DNA of 64,000 nt, taken from the NCBI GenBank assembly GCA_012845835.1, contig JABAKD010000109.1, positions 306,429 through 370,428 of the forward strand. The letters are read 5' to 3'. The notes beneath the pieces were generated by a model that made no database searches, was not told the origin of the DNA, and saw only the letters and a list, made by a program, of their open reading frames with translations. Below are positions 10,001 to 18,570 of the stretch, piece by piece. The DNA is from Undaria pinnatifida (Eukaryota > Sar > Phaeophyceae > Laminariales > Alariaceae). Position 1 is the first letter of the stretch. Every line of letters starts with the position of its first letter. The position numbers and the translations under genes are program-made.

Positions 10001-10480
10001 GGGTACTGGATAGTCTTGTACAGAGCCAGAAATCTGCACTCTGCGAGACGAAAAGAACAAAGAAAAAGGATGGCGTTTGCATGCCAGCATCGAGCTGTGC
10101 CACGCAGTTGTCTTTTTATTATTATTTTCTGGGCGAACATCACCCATGACACTCAGGCTCATGTGGCGTGGCCGCTGAGTACTACGACTACATTCGGACA
10201 CGCACGCAGACACAGGGGTATCATCAGCAAACGTCACCCGCTTGCGCGGACGGAGTGAGCTGGATACCTGACTACTTCGACCTGAGACAAGGACACTCTT
10301 AACAGACAAACCACGGTCGACTCCGTGACTGCTTCTACCATCGACAAGGACATTTGGTACGGGACACTCAGTACCTACTGCTACTGTTGCGATGAGTTTC
10401 CTCTTCGCGCTAACCTCGCCTACCGGACAGGTAGCAAGGTGGGTCCCAACTGCAGGTAGCGCTGCAACAGCTGGGCTCCG
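7058..10480 (-). CDS. pol: Pol polyprotein: protease, reverse transcriptase, RNase H, integrase zinc domain
   Basis: The frame is open from directly after the gag TGA to a TAA at 7058-7060 (1140 codons). Residue numbers here count from the TTG at 10309. A protease-like motif ITVDTATDVSVVS is near 105-117; Ala stands where retropepsins have Gly. Reverse transcriptase spans about 400-660, with SPWGSP, FCVDYRHTLN, STADVLSAFWQLP and the catalytic YMDDI at 588-592. RNase H follows, with HTDASEAGVG at 741-750 and CTDHQAL near 812. The integrase HHCC zinc domain has H1009, H1017, C1047 and C1050. The order is Ty3/Gypsy-like. There is no ATG in the first 57 codons after the gag stop, which favours synthesis as a Gag-Pol fusion. 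An internal ATG near residue 50 is the alternative start. Confidence 0.93.
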   Translation of the reverse strand, partial: RSPAVAALPAVGTHLATCPVGEVSAKRKLIATVAVGTECPVPNVLVDGRSSHGVDRGLSVKSVLVSGRSSQVSSSLRPRKRVTFADDTPVSACVSECSRSTQRPRHMSLSVMGDVRPENNNKKTTAWHSSMLACKRHPFSLFFSSRRVQISGSVQDYPVPAITVDTATDVSVVSHAWLKSHPTLHSVIIQPVPPTAVALQAANGSPLNVLGFVVFSLTLGTITHVVEALVVPSLGPDSILLDNSVMSIFGAILDWENQLMSFPSTGDYIPAVHRTSYPASRPADPSTVSSDSNLSVAAVHHDAEGVDVRLRERVDLKPRHEALVVAFTDCLPAHDSTVVVEPLIMSELEFLESSSSSVFEKIIVARTLATWHAADGSVAVQIANLSSDGVALPIDLCLGQLFTVSVVTPDQLHVNAVAKTPTSVDEIAQAKSEIEGPLSKAFTNTKLSSDQKVSVLDLCARYRPVFALSMSELGRCTNAEATFPLPPDTRPIDRPPYRANPRAKAVIDKCVHDMLEWGIIEERPSPWGSPCTLVAKKNGSPRFCVDYRHTLNRNIVRKSWPLPNLDSCLDAVAGVKFISTADVLSAFWQLPVAEEHIDRTAFVTPTGKFCFKRMPFGVCNAPWLFQHMMSVTFGHLGPESGILTYMDDIICLNSTFEAHLKSLEQMFSALQAAGLTLKPTKLQFGQKEIEYLGHVISEKGISISADRVKAILALPEPECIKDNRGFLGTLNYVRRFIDGYAEITAPLVELTRKDYVKITAFKKAFGPAQREAFARAKRALSSAPVLKYPDFTREFIVHTDASEAGVGAFLAQRSRESSSDSDLDIIAYYSHRFSKSQRHYSATMKECCAVVWAVTHWRPYLWGKHFTCCTDHQALTYLYKMQDTSNMLTRWAIALQNYDFTVKHVPGKLNVVPDMLSRAFSEVNGEPIPSEPRLAAICRNVPIEGPYYPPGPREYELSASNLHDVAPVESDRELFMSAVSVFPTVDPAKLVDLQKEEFCQYFEYLRAPTSAPLPSGESKYTMSYFFLNEGLLFRSYLPGHLRKRSTFRDQLVVPTSLRKIVINSCHDLPASGGHLAFKATFDTIRDRFWWPTMSTDVRTHIEACLSCQHRKSSHRPPKLPVGHRPVTRAFQCVAVDLVEY

Positions 10481-10483
10481 TCA
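10445..10483 (-). promoter_or_regulatory. Candidate gag-pol stop-readthrough signal (UGA-CGG plus hairpin)
   Basis: The gag stop is followed by CGG, giving UGA CGG, a known leaky context (the tobacco rattle virus type). Five nt after the stop, CCCAGCTG (10468-10475) can pair with CAGTTGGG (10445-10452), an 8-bp stem with one G-U and a 15-nt loop. The pol frame continues without a stop. Frame, stop context and hairpin are seen directly; readthrough itself is inferred. Confidence 0.6.
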
Positions 10484-11866
10484 GTTGTCTTCGCCACGTG
10501 TGCTGCTCGCCTGGCTCCTGCGGTCGTCTTCAACATCGTCGTCGTCGTCGTCGTCGTCACGGTGGTGGCGGCGGAAACGGCGAGAGCTGCCGCGGGGGGA
10601 ATTCGACCTGTCGCGCTTTGAAACGTGGCGTGACTTAATGTCGCGTGCCTTTTGCAGGCACGTGGACTCCCAGTGCCCTACGGGTTTGTCGCACTTATCA
10701 TAGGTGCAGTGGGGGCGGGGTTTGCGTTGGTTGTTGCTTCGCTGAGTTCCCCGTTGGCGCGGCTGCTGGCGAATGCCTTGCTGCTGACGACCCTGCTGAC
10801 GTTGCTGCCTTCTCGGCGACTGCAACTGACGGACAGCAGTGCGGTTTGGGACGGGCGTAAATGACATGGCGCTTATAGTGGTGGCCCCACCAGTGAGGCG
10901 TGCGGCCTCGTGACGGCGAGCACGCTCGACAGCTTCCTTAAAAGAAGTTACTGGTTTTTCCCCACTTTGCAACAATTGCAATGCGGGTGGCAGACTGTGT
11001 TGCCACAGTGTGACAGTTATCGCTGCCCAAGGCGTACGACCTTTGGCATGACGTTCGACAGCCGATTCGAATCGGGACATAAGCGCGCGGAAACGTAGCG
11101 CAGAGGCGGATACAGTCTCGCCTTTTTCGGTCTTAAAAGTCGCTAGTTTAATGGCGCATTCCTCTACCGAATTAGAGGGCATGAGTATATCGAGAAGAGC
11201 TAATTTGAGCTCCTCCCAGGTGGAAGGAGGGACAAACGAACCGGGATTACTCATGTTCTCGGCATTGACAACGTTGGCACACCCATCAATCCTTCCTGAC
11301 ATTAGTTGTTGGTATAGCGTAAGACAAGGACCATCGCAGATGAGTGACAGATGCTCAAAGGCAAGATTATCCGCGAATTTCTCGTCGTGCGGAGCTACGG
11401 CTTTCGCTCGGAAACCAACAACGAGGCGAAACTGAGACCAGACCTCTGCGACATCAACATCGGCGCTACCAGTTAAGCGCGGTAAGCTACGTACGTCATT
11501 GGGCGTGAAAGTGACAGCTTTCGGTGCGGACAGCACTCCTGCGTACGTGGGAACTGGTTGGACAGGGAGAGGGTTCGAGGGGTCAGTTTCGGACGAAGCG
11601 GCAGACGAACTACCTGAGACACTCATACTTGCCAGTTGTTGAAGCATAGTGTTGTGCTGGTCGGAGAGCTGGTCGATCTCACCGTTCTCCATGCGCTCGA
11701 GTTGGTAGTTGACGATGCGAGCTAGGCGCTCGCGGATGGCGACGATGGGTTCGGGAGAAGTCGGTGCAGGGGTTTCCGATGCACCCCCTTTGTGCTCCAG
11801 GACGCCCTCCGATCGTAGCGGGGTTTTTTCTCCCGCTGCGGGGTCAGCGTATTCTCCAGTTGACAT
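10481..11866 (-). CDS. gag: Gag capsid/nucleocapsid polyprotein
   Basis: The first ATG of the frame is at 11864-11866 (MSTGEYADPAAG); the frame itself opens after a TGA at 11915-11917. It encodes 461 residues. The centre (from about SADVDVAEVWSQFRL to VERARRHEAARL) is a helix-rich capsid-like region of the Gypsy retrotransposon type. The C-terminal third is Arg/Gln-rich and holds a zinc-knuckle variant C-X4-C-X5-H-X4-C (CTYDKCDKPVGHWESTC) instead of C-X2-C-X4-H-X4-C. An eight-Asp run near the end comes from a GTC microsatellite at 10537-10558. It ends in TGA at 10481-10483, in frame with pol. Confidence 0.9.
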   Translation of the reverse strand: MSTGEYADPAAGEKTPLRSEGVLEHKGGASETPAPTSPEPIVAIRERLARIVNYQLERMENGEIDQLSDQHNTMLQQLASMSVSGSSSAASSETDPSNPLPVQPVPTYAGVLSAPKAVTFTPNDVRSLPRLTGSADVDVAEVWSQFRLVVGFRAKAVAPHDEKFADNLAFEHLSLICDGPCLTLYQQLMSGRIDGCANVVNAENMSNPGSFVPPSTWEELKLALLDILMPSNSVEECAIKLATFKTEKGETVSASALRFRALMSRFESAVERHAKGRTPWAAITVTLWQHSLPPALQLLQSGEKPVTSFKEAVERARRHEAARLTGGATTISAMSFTPVPNRTAVRQLQSPRRQQRQQGRQQQGIRQQPRQRGTQRSNNQRKPRPHCTYDKCDKPVGHWESTCLQKARDIKSRHVSKRDRSNSPRGSSRRFRRHHRDDDDDDDDVEDDRRSQASSTRGEDN

Positions 11867-11908
11867 CTCCAAAGACTTGGAATCAACACGAACAAGTTGA
11901 TTTTTCAA

Positions 11909-11924
11909 CTGCCGTCAGACGCCA
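11909..11924 (-). promoter_or_regulatory. Primer-binding site
   Basis: On the element strand, one base after the 5' LTR, the sequence reads TGGCGTCTGACGGCAG. It would pair with a tRNA 3' end ...CAGACGCCA, that is CCA preceded by a G discriminator base. A G discriminator suggests tRNA-Ser, but no tRNA gene is present here to test this. Confidence 0.65.
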
Positions 11925-11925
11925 G

Positions 11926-12413
11926 TAAGATTCGTAGTCAAAACCGTCGGTGGGTCGTGATCCCACTTCTCTCTGCGTGAGCAGAGTGTTCTCACTGTTG
12001 AACTACGACGGCGGAGTGTGAGACAACACGGGCTGATACAGCAGGCCGTTGACAGAGGGAGAGACAGGACAGGTTGAGATGGACTCACTCCCAGAAGTGC
12101 AAGGAGAAGGAGTAGTAGTTGTTGTGTTGATGTGAGAGCGGTGGGCGAGCAGTTGTCGGTGCTCCCTCAGCTCTCGGATAAAAGGAACAATCCAGCGGGA
12201 CCTTCCAACGTCCCGCTGCGGAGAATCCGCTAGGCGGTGTATCCGCCGCGGAGGATCCGTCAGCGGAACGTGGAGGGGAAGGCTCCGTGGCGTGTTCCAG
12301 ACATGACAATCTCCCGTGTTCCCCAAGCGATCCTTCCAGAAACGACGTCTGGAAGGTTGAAGGGGTTTCGACATTTTCCCTAGGCGTGTTGGTTCGGGGA
12401 CATGGTATCCACA
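11926..12413 (-). repeat. 5' LTR
   Basis: 488 bp, identical by eye to the 3' LTR. It carries the tRNA-like fold at 11943-12012. GAAA at 12414-12417 is the target duplication. LTR identity indicates too little time for substitutions since insertion. Confidence 0.95.
11943..12012 (-). ncRNA. tRNA-like cloverleaf inside the 5' LTR
   Basis: Identical to 3631-3700. In this LTR it lies in the U5 side, ending 17 bases before the LTR boundary and close to the primer-binding site. Confidence 0.5.
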
Positions 12414-12417
12414 GAAA

Positions 12418-12737
12418 CATATACCTGGTACAAATCTGGCGCCTATCGGGAAACCACGTATCAGTGTTTTTTCCGATCGTAATAATACATGGATCAGCCT
12501 TGACGGCGATTCAGCAGCCATCGACGTCTAGAAGTATCTTCTGTATTTTCGGTACTTGCGCTTTTTCTTTGTCACGGCACTTGGCTTATCGAGCTATGGT
12601 GGCAAATATGGGCTTGCGACCGCCATTATTTGTTTTGAAGCGCCACAGCCGGGTTACGGTATGGTATGATCATAGCGCAGTATAGCCGTGAGCGCGGCTG
12701 TTGCCCCGGTCGCCACTCATTGAGGTTCACGATATAT
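12418..12737. other. Unassigned flank of the Gypsy element
   Basis: Starts with the resumed host sequence, including ACCTGGTA at about 12423. The open frame running out of the LTR into this flank is not a gene. Confidence 0.5.
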
Positions 12738-12959
12738 TATAAAAATTAAAAAACACTCCAGCTACGATATAAATTTTTTTATATTATTTTATATTTTACG
12801 ATATATATATCACATCTCGGTGGTGGTTTTGTCTATAACTCATACTTCCCTTAAAGCTACGACAGATTGCCTCGGGAACATTGGCCTAGTGAGAACCTGC
12901 CATCCATGCAAGTTGGATTAAATCCTTCACTTCAAATCGAACTCCCGCCCAAGGGGGGT

Positions 12960-13405
12960 GTGCATTTACCCGGGTATTGCCCGTACACGTAACTTCTGTG
13001 AGTTCTGAAGCGCATTTGCACCCGTACCCGGAACTTCTGTAAGTTCTGTACGGCCGTGCAACAATACCCGGAACTTCTTCAAGTTCTGTAAGACTTTCAG
13101 ACCAGTACCCGAACTTATGTTAGTTCTGTAGGATATTCATACCCGTACCTCGAACTTCTGTGAGTTCTGTAAACCCCGTGCTACAATACCGGGGGTACGG
13201 GGTACAGCACCTTTCGTACCCGCCCGGCACGTCTGTGAGTTCTCTACGCCTGTGCCACAATACCCGCAACTTCTGGAAGTTCTGTAACACTTTCATACCT
13301 GTACCCGAAGCTTTCGCAAGTTCTGTAAAACTCCCATACCCGTACCCGGAATCCACAAACCCTACAGAACATAACCTTGCAAGTTTGATAGTGAGGGTAT
13401 TAGTC
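12960..13405. repeat. Degenerate satellite array 2
   Basis: Same unit and orientation as the array at 2881-3360: CCCGGAACTTCTGTAAGTTC-like blocks alternating with ACCCGTACCC-like blocks, about eight copies. The right edge contains an inverted match to the left edge of array 1. Confidence 0.75.
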
Positions 13406-14390
13406 CGTTTGACCCCTTTACTTGCGAAACATTAACCAACAGCTTACCCAAACTGAGCCTTATAATAACACCCCCCCTCCTGAAACGGTGGCATAGCAGG
13501 TCAGCCGGGTATACGGGCGGACGTGTCTATATCCAAACGGATTTATTTCCATTGTTTAATCGGGGAGATTATCTTTCAAGTTCGACATGGTGCAATTCGT
13601 AAAAAAATTAAAATTGAGGATGGTGGGATTCAAACACACGAACTAAACGTTCATGGTCTGTCGACGACGCCATTTGTTGAAGAATTAGTGGGGGTTTAAG
13701 TCTGATTGACCAGTTTTAGAAGATTGACCAAGACGAGCTTACAAAAACTATGCTTTGTAACATCTATGATTAGAGAACACCACAACCAACAACAACAATG
13801 ATAATGACATCAACCACATTTGAAGAAGGCCGCAGGTAAGAATCTCCATCTGAGATTTATGGGGAATTGGAACTTACCGGGAAGTGGTCACTCACGCAAA
13901 AGAGCCATGGGGCGCCAGGGCTCCTCGAATGACACATTTATTGCAAGACAAGTATGACTAACGAAGTAACAACGTAATTGAGCGCGTGTACACTGAGCGT
14001 TCCTTTCAAAACAATAACGATTCGCATCCCTCCCTTTCGTTCTCAATGGCGGTGACATTGCATGACCACATTACCTCGCCTGTTGTATTTGGCAATATGT
14101 ATCTTTTTTTTTCCATTAGCGATGTCAGTAAATAATAGTATCTACGTGATTGTACCTATCGATTGAAATATTATTTCTTTCGATCCATTTACAATGACAA
14201 ATTATGAAGCTTTTTACACGTTGTTTACTACACCTAAGAACTGGGTTGCATACTACATGTAACATCAAACCTTCTAGAATATGAAACATTACCAGGCGGG
14301 TGATATAAAGGGGTGTCTTCTTGCTGCAACCGTCAGATTCTTCCCCTTGAAGGGTTTATAGTTTTCGCGCGCACATATTGCAATGCTCGC
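13406..14390. other. No recognisable gene
   Basis: AT-rich unassigned sequence. GTGGGATTCAAACACAC at about 13625 recalls the T-arm of a tRNA on the minus strand, but no matching acceptor or D arm was found. Confidence 0.5.
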
Positions 14391-15660
14391 CTCCCCCCCC
14401 CCCCCCCCCCCCCGATCCCTCTTGTTTAAACGTACCACCTGAAATCAAAATCTGCCAGAGTAGTAAACACTACCAGCCAGCTGATATCATCTCATTATCC
14501 ATCTAGCCATCCATGCCGTGGCTCCAACTCATATCCGCCATCCCCCCCCCCCCCCCCCCCTTTTGTTCCCTGCCCAGTTCGTTCAAACGCCCTACGAACA
14601 ATCAAAATCGGATAGAGTAAAAAACACTTGTAGGCAATTGATATCACGTCATTATCTTTCTCCCCATCCATGACGTAGCTTTCATTTATCCCCCCTCCCC
14701 CGCATCAACGCCCCCTCCTTTCCCACACCCCGCACGATCGACTAGGCCCAGCACCGCGCGTATAGCAAACCACCACATATGTGATTAAAACGCGCGAAAA
14801 AGAGGATCACACACAATGTGGCGACGATCAGTGTCGACCAAATCCTTGATCTCGTAGCTGGAGTGTATTTTAATTTTATATGTGACCTAAACCTCTTGAA
14901 AGCCCTTTCCCCCCCCCCCCCCTCCCCTTTTTTTGTATTTTTTTCCTTGCTTTCTCTTGCTTAGACGCGTCACTTAATAACGAAATCCGCCAGAGTAATA
15001 AACACTTCCAATCCTTGGACATCGCCTCGTTATCGTTTTCAAGCCGTCCATGCCGCTGCTGCAATTCCCACCTACCCCCTCCCCCAACGCCCGCACCTTC
15101 CCCACAACCCGCATCATCGCCTAGACCTAGCACCACGCGTATAGCAAACTTCTACATATATACGACCTCAAGGTCTCCCCCCCCCGCCCCCCCCGCCACA
15201 CCCCCCCCCCCCCCCTCCCCCACAATAAATATTTATAGTTTCCACGCACAAATTGACCTGCCCTACCTGTCCTCTCCCCCCCCTCCTCCCCCTCCCGCCC
15301 CCCCTTTGATCAAAATCTGGCCCCCACGTCCTTAAAAACTCCGCCCTCCCCTCATCGGATATTCGACTTACAAGATTCAATTGATAAACTGATGCATTTC
15401 CTTTGACAGCTGTCAGATTTTGTACTCCTCAAAAACGGGTTTTATAGTTTTCGCGCACAGACTGCCTAACATCACCCTGTTGACCCTGATAGCTACACTG
15501 TAGTTGCAAGGGGACTCACCGCCCTATATCCTCAATGAGGACACACAACCCGTAATACGCGCGATCGGAGTATCACACAGCTTGCAAATACGAGTTTCGA
15601 CAAAATATTCGATCTCACCGCTGGAGTGTATATAAATATTATTGTTTTATTGCGAGACGC
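14391..15660 (+). repeat. Foldback-family right arms with poly-C modules
   Basis: Several C-tract modules (C runs near 14393, 14543, 14908 and 15195) share a CATCCATGCCG...CTCCAA block and a CCTAG(G/A)CC(C/T)AGCACC block. They lead into the conserved arm from CAGCTGTCAGATTTTG (about 15408) to CTGGAGTGTATATAAATATT (about 15643). Proline-rich and glycine-rich open frames here are products of the C tracts. Confidence 0.75.
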
Positions 15661-16637
15661 CGCCGTACTCGTGAACAGGGCCGTTAAGAGCCACATGTGG
15701 ATGAAGTGAATGAAGGTGGGGAACTCTGAACTCACGGCAAGTCCGTCACCACCGTAACGGGGGAAGAACCTTGTTTCCGTGTCCTGGACCGTGCACTTCG
15801 ATAGTTACTAGCCTTGGTACAAAATGCGGCACACCGCAAGAATGCTGCGGGTGACGACGAACACGGGCCGAAAGGTGCTCCATCCTGGTTACCGAGCGCA
15901 GATACATACGTGATATGCCTAAATAAAAAGGTGTCCGTAAATATATTCTTTTTGGTCGTGGGATGAGCGATGCGATGGGTTCTCAATCACCTAACTGGCC
16001 GACGCTTTTGAATGACCGATCAGTTCGTGTAAAAACTCAAACTTCCTACTGGGTCTACTAGTTCAATATTTCTCCGTCGAAGAAAGTGTGGTCGAAGGAG
16101 CTGATTTTTAATGTGTGTTCGAAGCCCCATAGGGTCTTGGGTAAAAAGTGCCGTTTTCGACTGACAAACACGATTGAAAAAGAAGTGGCCTCGGCACCGC
16201 CTACTTCTGACCCCCTGTTGCTATAGTAGGTGCACCAATCCAGAAAAGCGCAGCTATAGTCCACTGTAACAAGACAGAAACACCACACCGGAACCACGCG
16301 CAGTGTTTCAATTGTGCTGCGCTACCCCTCCGCCACGCTCCATCGGTCCCTTGCGCCCGACTGCCGCACTGATTTGGACTTATGCGCTTCGATGAATGCC
16401 ACCATGGCATTGTTGCGTCGTTGTCATTGCGGCGCTCCTCCGCTGCCCTTTTCAGGAGGGGCTTATTCGCGGAAAATATACCGAAAGACGGTGGCATGGC
16501 GCCCCCACACCCCGTCTTCTCGTTATCGCCATCCTCGTCCTCGTCATTGGTGGGGTCCAACTTCCCCCATTCCAGTGCCGTCGGCCAGACCGCGAAGCTT
16601 CGTCGAAACGCTGCTGGCCTTTCACCGTCTGCCAAAC
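15661..16637. other. Unassigned; overlapping open frames on both strands
   Basis: 16201-16635 is open on the minus strand without an ATG at its start, and 16314-16763 is open on the plus strand. No domain is recognisable in either. Confidence 0.4.
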
Positions 16638-16862
16638 CTAAGCCACTTCGAAGGTGGTCCCATCGACGTACTCACGCACGATGATGCCCAGGTTCGCCAG
16701 CAAGTCGACCAACACCGTGTCAGTGGCGGGCAGCCATTGTTCATCTGCTTTGCGCGCGCGTGAGCTCGTGTTGTTGAGCTTTTTCGCCCGCAACTCCACC
16801 ACGGAGTCCTTGGAACCGCCAAGCACGATTTTCTCGCGCGCCGCCGTGAGCGTGGCCTCCAT
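16638..16862 (-). CDS. Small ORF of unknown function, possibly broken
   Basis: An ATG-initiated 74-codon frame begins MEATLTAAREKIVLGG and ends DGTTFEVA. Its composition (Lys/Glu/Arg with regular hydrophobics) looks more protein-like than its neighbours. A different minus-strand frame, open from 16635 to 16201, follows directly and encodes an acidic stretch (DPTNDEDEDGDNEK). One frameshift or an unseen splice could join them. I recognise no family, and chance remains a real explanation. Confidence 0.2.
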   Translation of the reverse strand: MEATLTAAREKIVLGGSKDSVVELRAKKLNNTSSRARKADEQWLPATDTVLVDLLANLGIIVREYVDGTTFEVA

Positions 16863-16869
16863 CTCCAGC

Positions 16870-18090
16870 GGCCGTGGTTAAGGTGTGACCCAGTACCCGG
16901 GTGATAGAGGAATTGTTATGAAACTCTCAATCTGGGGCAGGGGAGTGAAGAGTATGCGTTGGGTAATATCTGCAAGGAAAGAGAACACGATATTGTCAAA
17001 CGACGTGAACAAAGCCAGGCAGAGAAGAAAATCTTTTGACTGGGGAAATCAAACCTGGATAGAGGTGGTGCAGACACGATTCGAAACTGGAATACACGCA
17101 CGATTGCACTGTACACTTGCACAACAACTGTACACTTCAGAGAGTATCTTTGGTCAGCACTCTGACATACTAGGGTGTTCATAAAACAGGCTGTGCTTGG
17201 CTATATTTTCCTGCTTCACGCTTTCTCATACTGATATGAAGAGATAATCGGCGTGCCGCGCACGTGAGGGTGGTGTCCTTAGGTCAGCCGCGCTGTGCCG
17301 GCCATTGTCTTTTGGTTCTTGGCTTGGACCCGCAAGGTAAGGGCCACGATTGTGGTTGACACTATGACGTTGAGCAGCTTCCTTAACAGTAGATCCGAGC
17401 TGACTCAACGCATAAGGCAAAATGCGATTTTACAGCTTGAACGGCCGGAGTGTGGTCTGGTGGCGTGGTATGTCCCGACTGGCGTGGTATGTCCCGACTG
17501 GCACTCTAGGCCGGTACGCCCGGCTGTGCGAGATCTAGGCGGAGGATGTTTGTACAGATGTGGAGCACCAGACCGTCCTTATTCAGGCGGTGGACGGCCC
17601 TGTCGCTTTCGTGAGGCCATCCGTGCGTAGGGCGGTCACCGGCATACTGCGGATTCCCGTTGCTCCAACGGATTTGTACCCCTTTACTCAGCCGGCCGTG
17701 TTGAGGGACATCTGCTGTTGAAATGAATCTGGCCTTGGGTCGAGGACGCAATAAAACTTAGAAATTGCGAGGTGCAAGGGGATCGACAGGTGAGAACCTG
17801 CCTCACTGCGATGCACCCCAGCATGACAAGAAACACCCTTAAACATCGCCCAACGCTATACATCAGGCCCCCAAACGAGCTGTTTATCTCCCAAAGCTGC
17901 CCTGAGGAAACTTTTTGTTGGTTATGAACAACTTTTTTGTGTCATTTTTCCATGAAGGCTAGGTTGGCGTATCGCAGGCCTCTACAAACCTCCAGCTTCG
18001 GCACCGTCTCCTTTGATTGTTTGCGGAACGGCCCAGCTTTTCTTTCGTTTCTTTCCAGCTTGTTATATTTTAGTTAGACGATGAGCACAC
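16870..18090. other. Unassigned, with a 19-bp tandem duplication
   Basis: 17462-17480 and 17481-17499 repeat GGCGTGGTATGTCCCGACT. No gene is supported. Confidence 0.5.
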
Positions 18091-18570
18091 CCGGCCCCTG
18101 CTGAGCTCAGCTTAACTCACTCCCACTCCGCTCAGCTGATCAGCGCATCGCAGCGCTAGCTCAGCTGCACAGCGCCGTGCGGCGCTGTGCGGTTCCGTGC
18201 CGTGCCGTGAGACGCGGCACTGTGCAGTGGTCTGTCATGCCGCGACGTGCTGTTCTATACTCTTTCGAACTTACCAGAGGTGTCATTCCAACTGTAAAAG
18301 AATTCCGCAGCTTGCAAATGTGAGTGTCGACCCTACATTTGCCACTCTCAGAGCCAGCGTTGTTAGAATAATATTTAGTAGCATACCAAGTACCGGGTAC
18401 CAGTACTACGTCGCCTGGCTTGTACGTACGAAGTTGGTGAATCACGAAAAACCCACTCACAGCTCAGCTCGGTCCACCTGTACTTCAACAGCGTGGCGCA
18501 GTCATATTTGGCGCCGAGCGGTGCCATGCCTTGCCTGGCGATACGGTGCGGTGCCATCCTCAAACTGGCC
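18091..18570. repeat. Palindrome-rich GC segment
   Basis: GCACAGCGCC at 18167-18176 and GGCGCTGTGC at 18181-18190 form a perfect 10-bp hairpin with a 4-nt loop. CAGCGCATCGCAGCGCTAGC and further GTGCCG/CGGTGC blocks around 18200 and 18520 add weaker inverted repeats. Function unknown. Confidence 0.6.

Larger units (their letters stand above)
3614..12413 (-). mobile_element. Complete Ty3/Gypsy chromovirus-type LTR retrotransposon
   Basis: The element is 8.8 kb on the minus strand. It has LTRs at 11926-12413 (5') and 3614-4101 (3'), a primer-binding site, gag, then protease, reverse transcriptase, RNase H and integrase in the Gypsy order, a C-terminal chromodomain-like segment and a purine tract before the 3' LTR. 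The LTRs read as identical base for base and GAAA flanks both ends, so insertion is recent. Two in-frame TAA codons in the integrase make this copy probably non-autonomous. Gag and pol share one frame, separated by a single TGA. About 1.8 kb between pol and the 3' LTR has no recognisable coding content. Confidence 0.95.
12738..14880. mobile_element. Foldback-family element with about 30-bp TIRs
   Basis: The left end reads TATAAAAATTAAAAAACACTCC then AGCTACGA. The right end, reverse-complemented, reads TATAAAATTAAAATACACTCC then AGCTACGA. The inner part holds satellite array 2 and C tracts, so it may be a composite rather than one clean insertion. I found no certain target duplication. Confidence 0.45.

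Noticed and set aside
15015..15380. Proline-rich and glycine-rich small proteins
   Set aside because: They are translations of poly-C/poly-G foldback modules on both strands.
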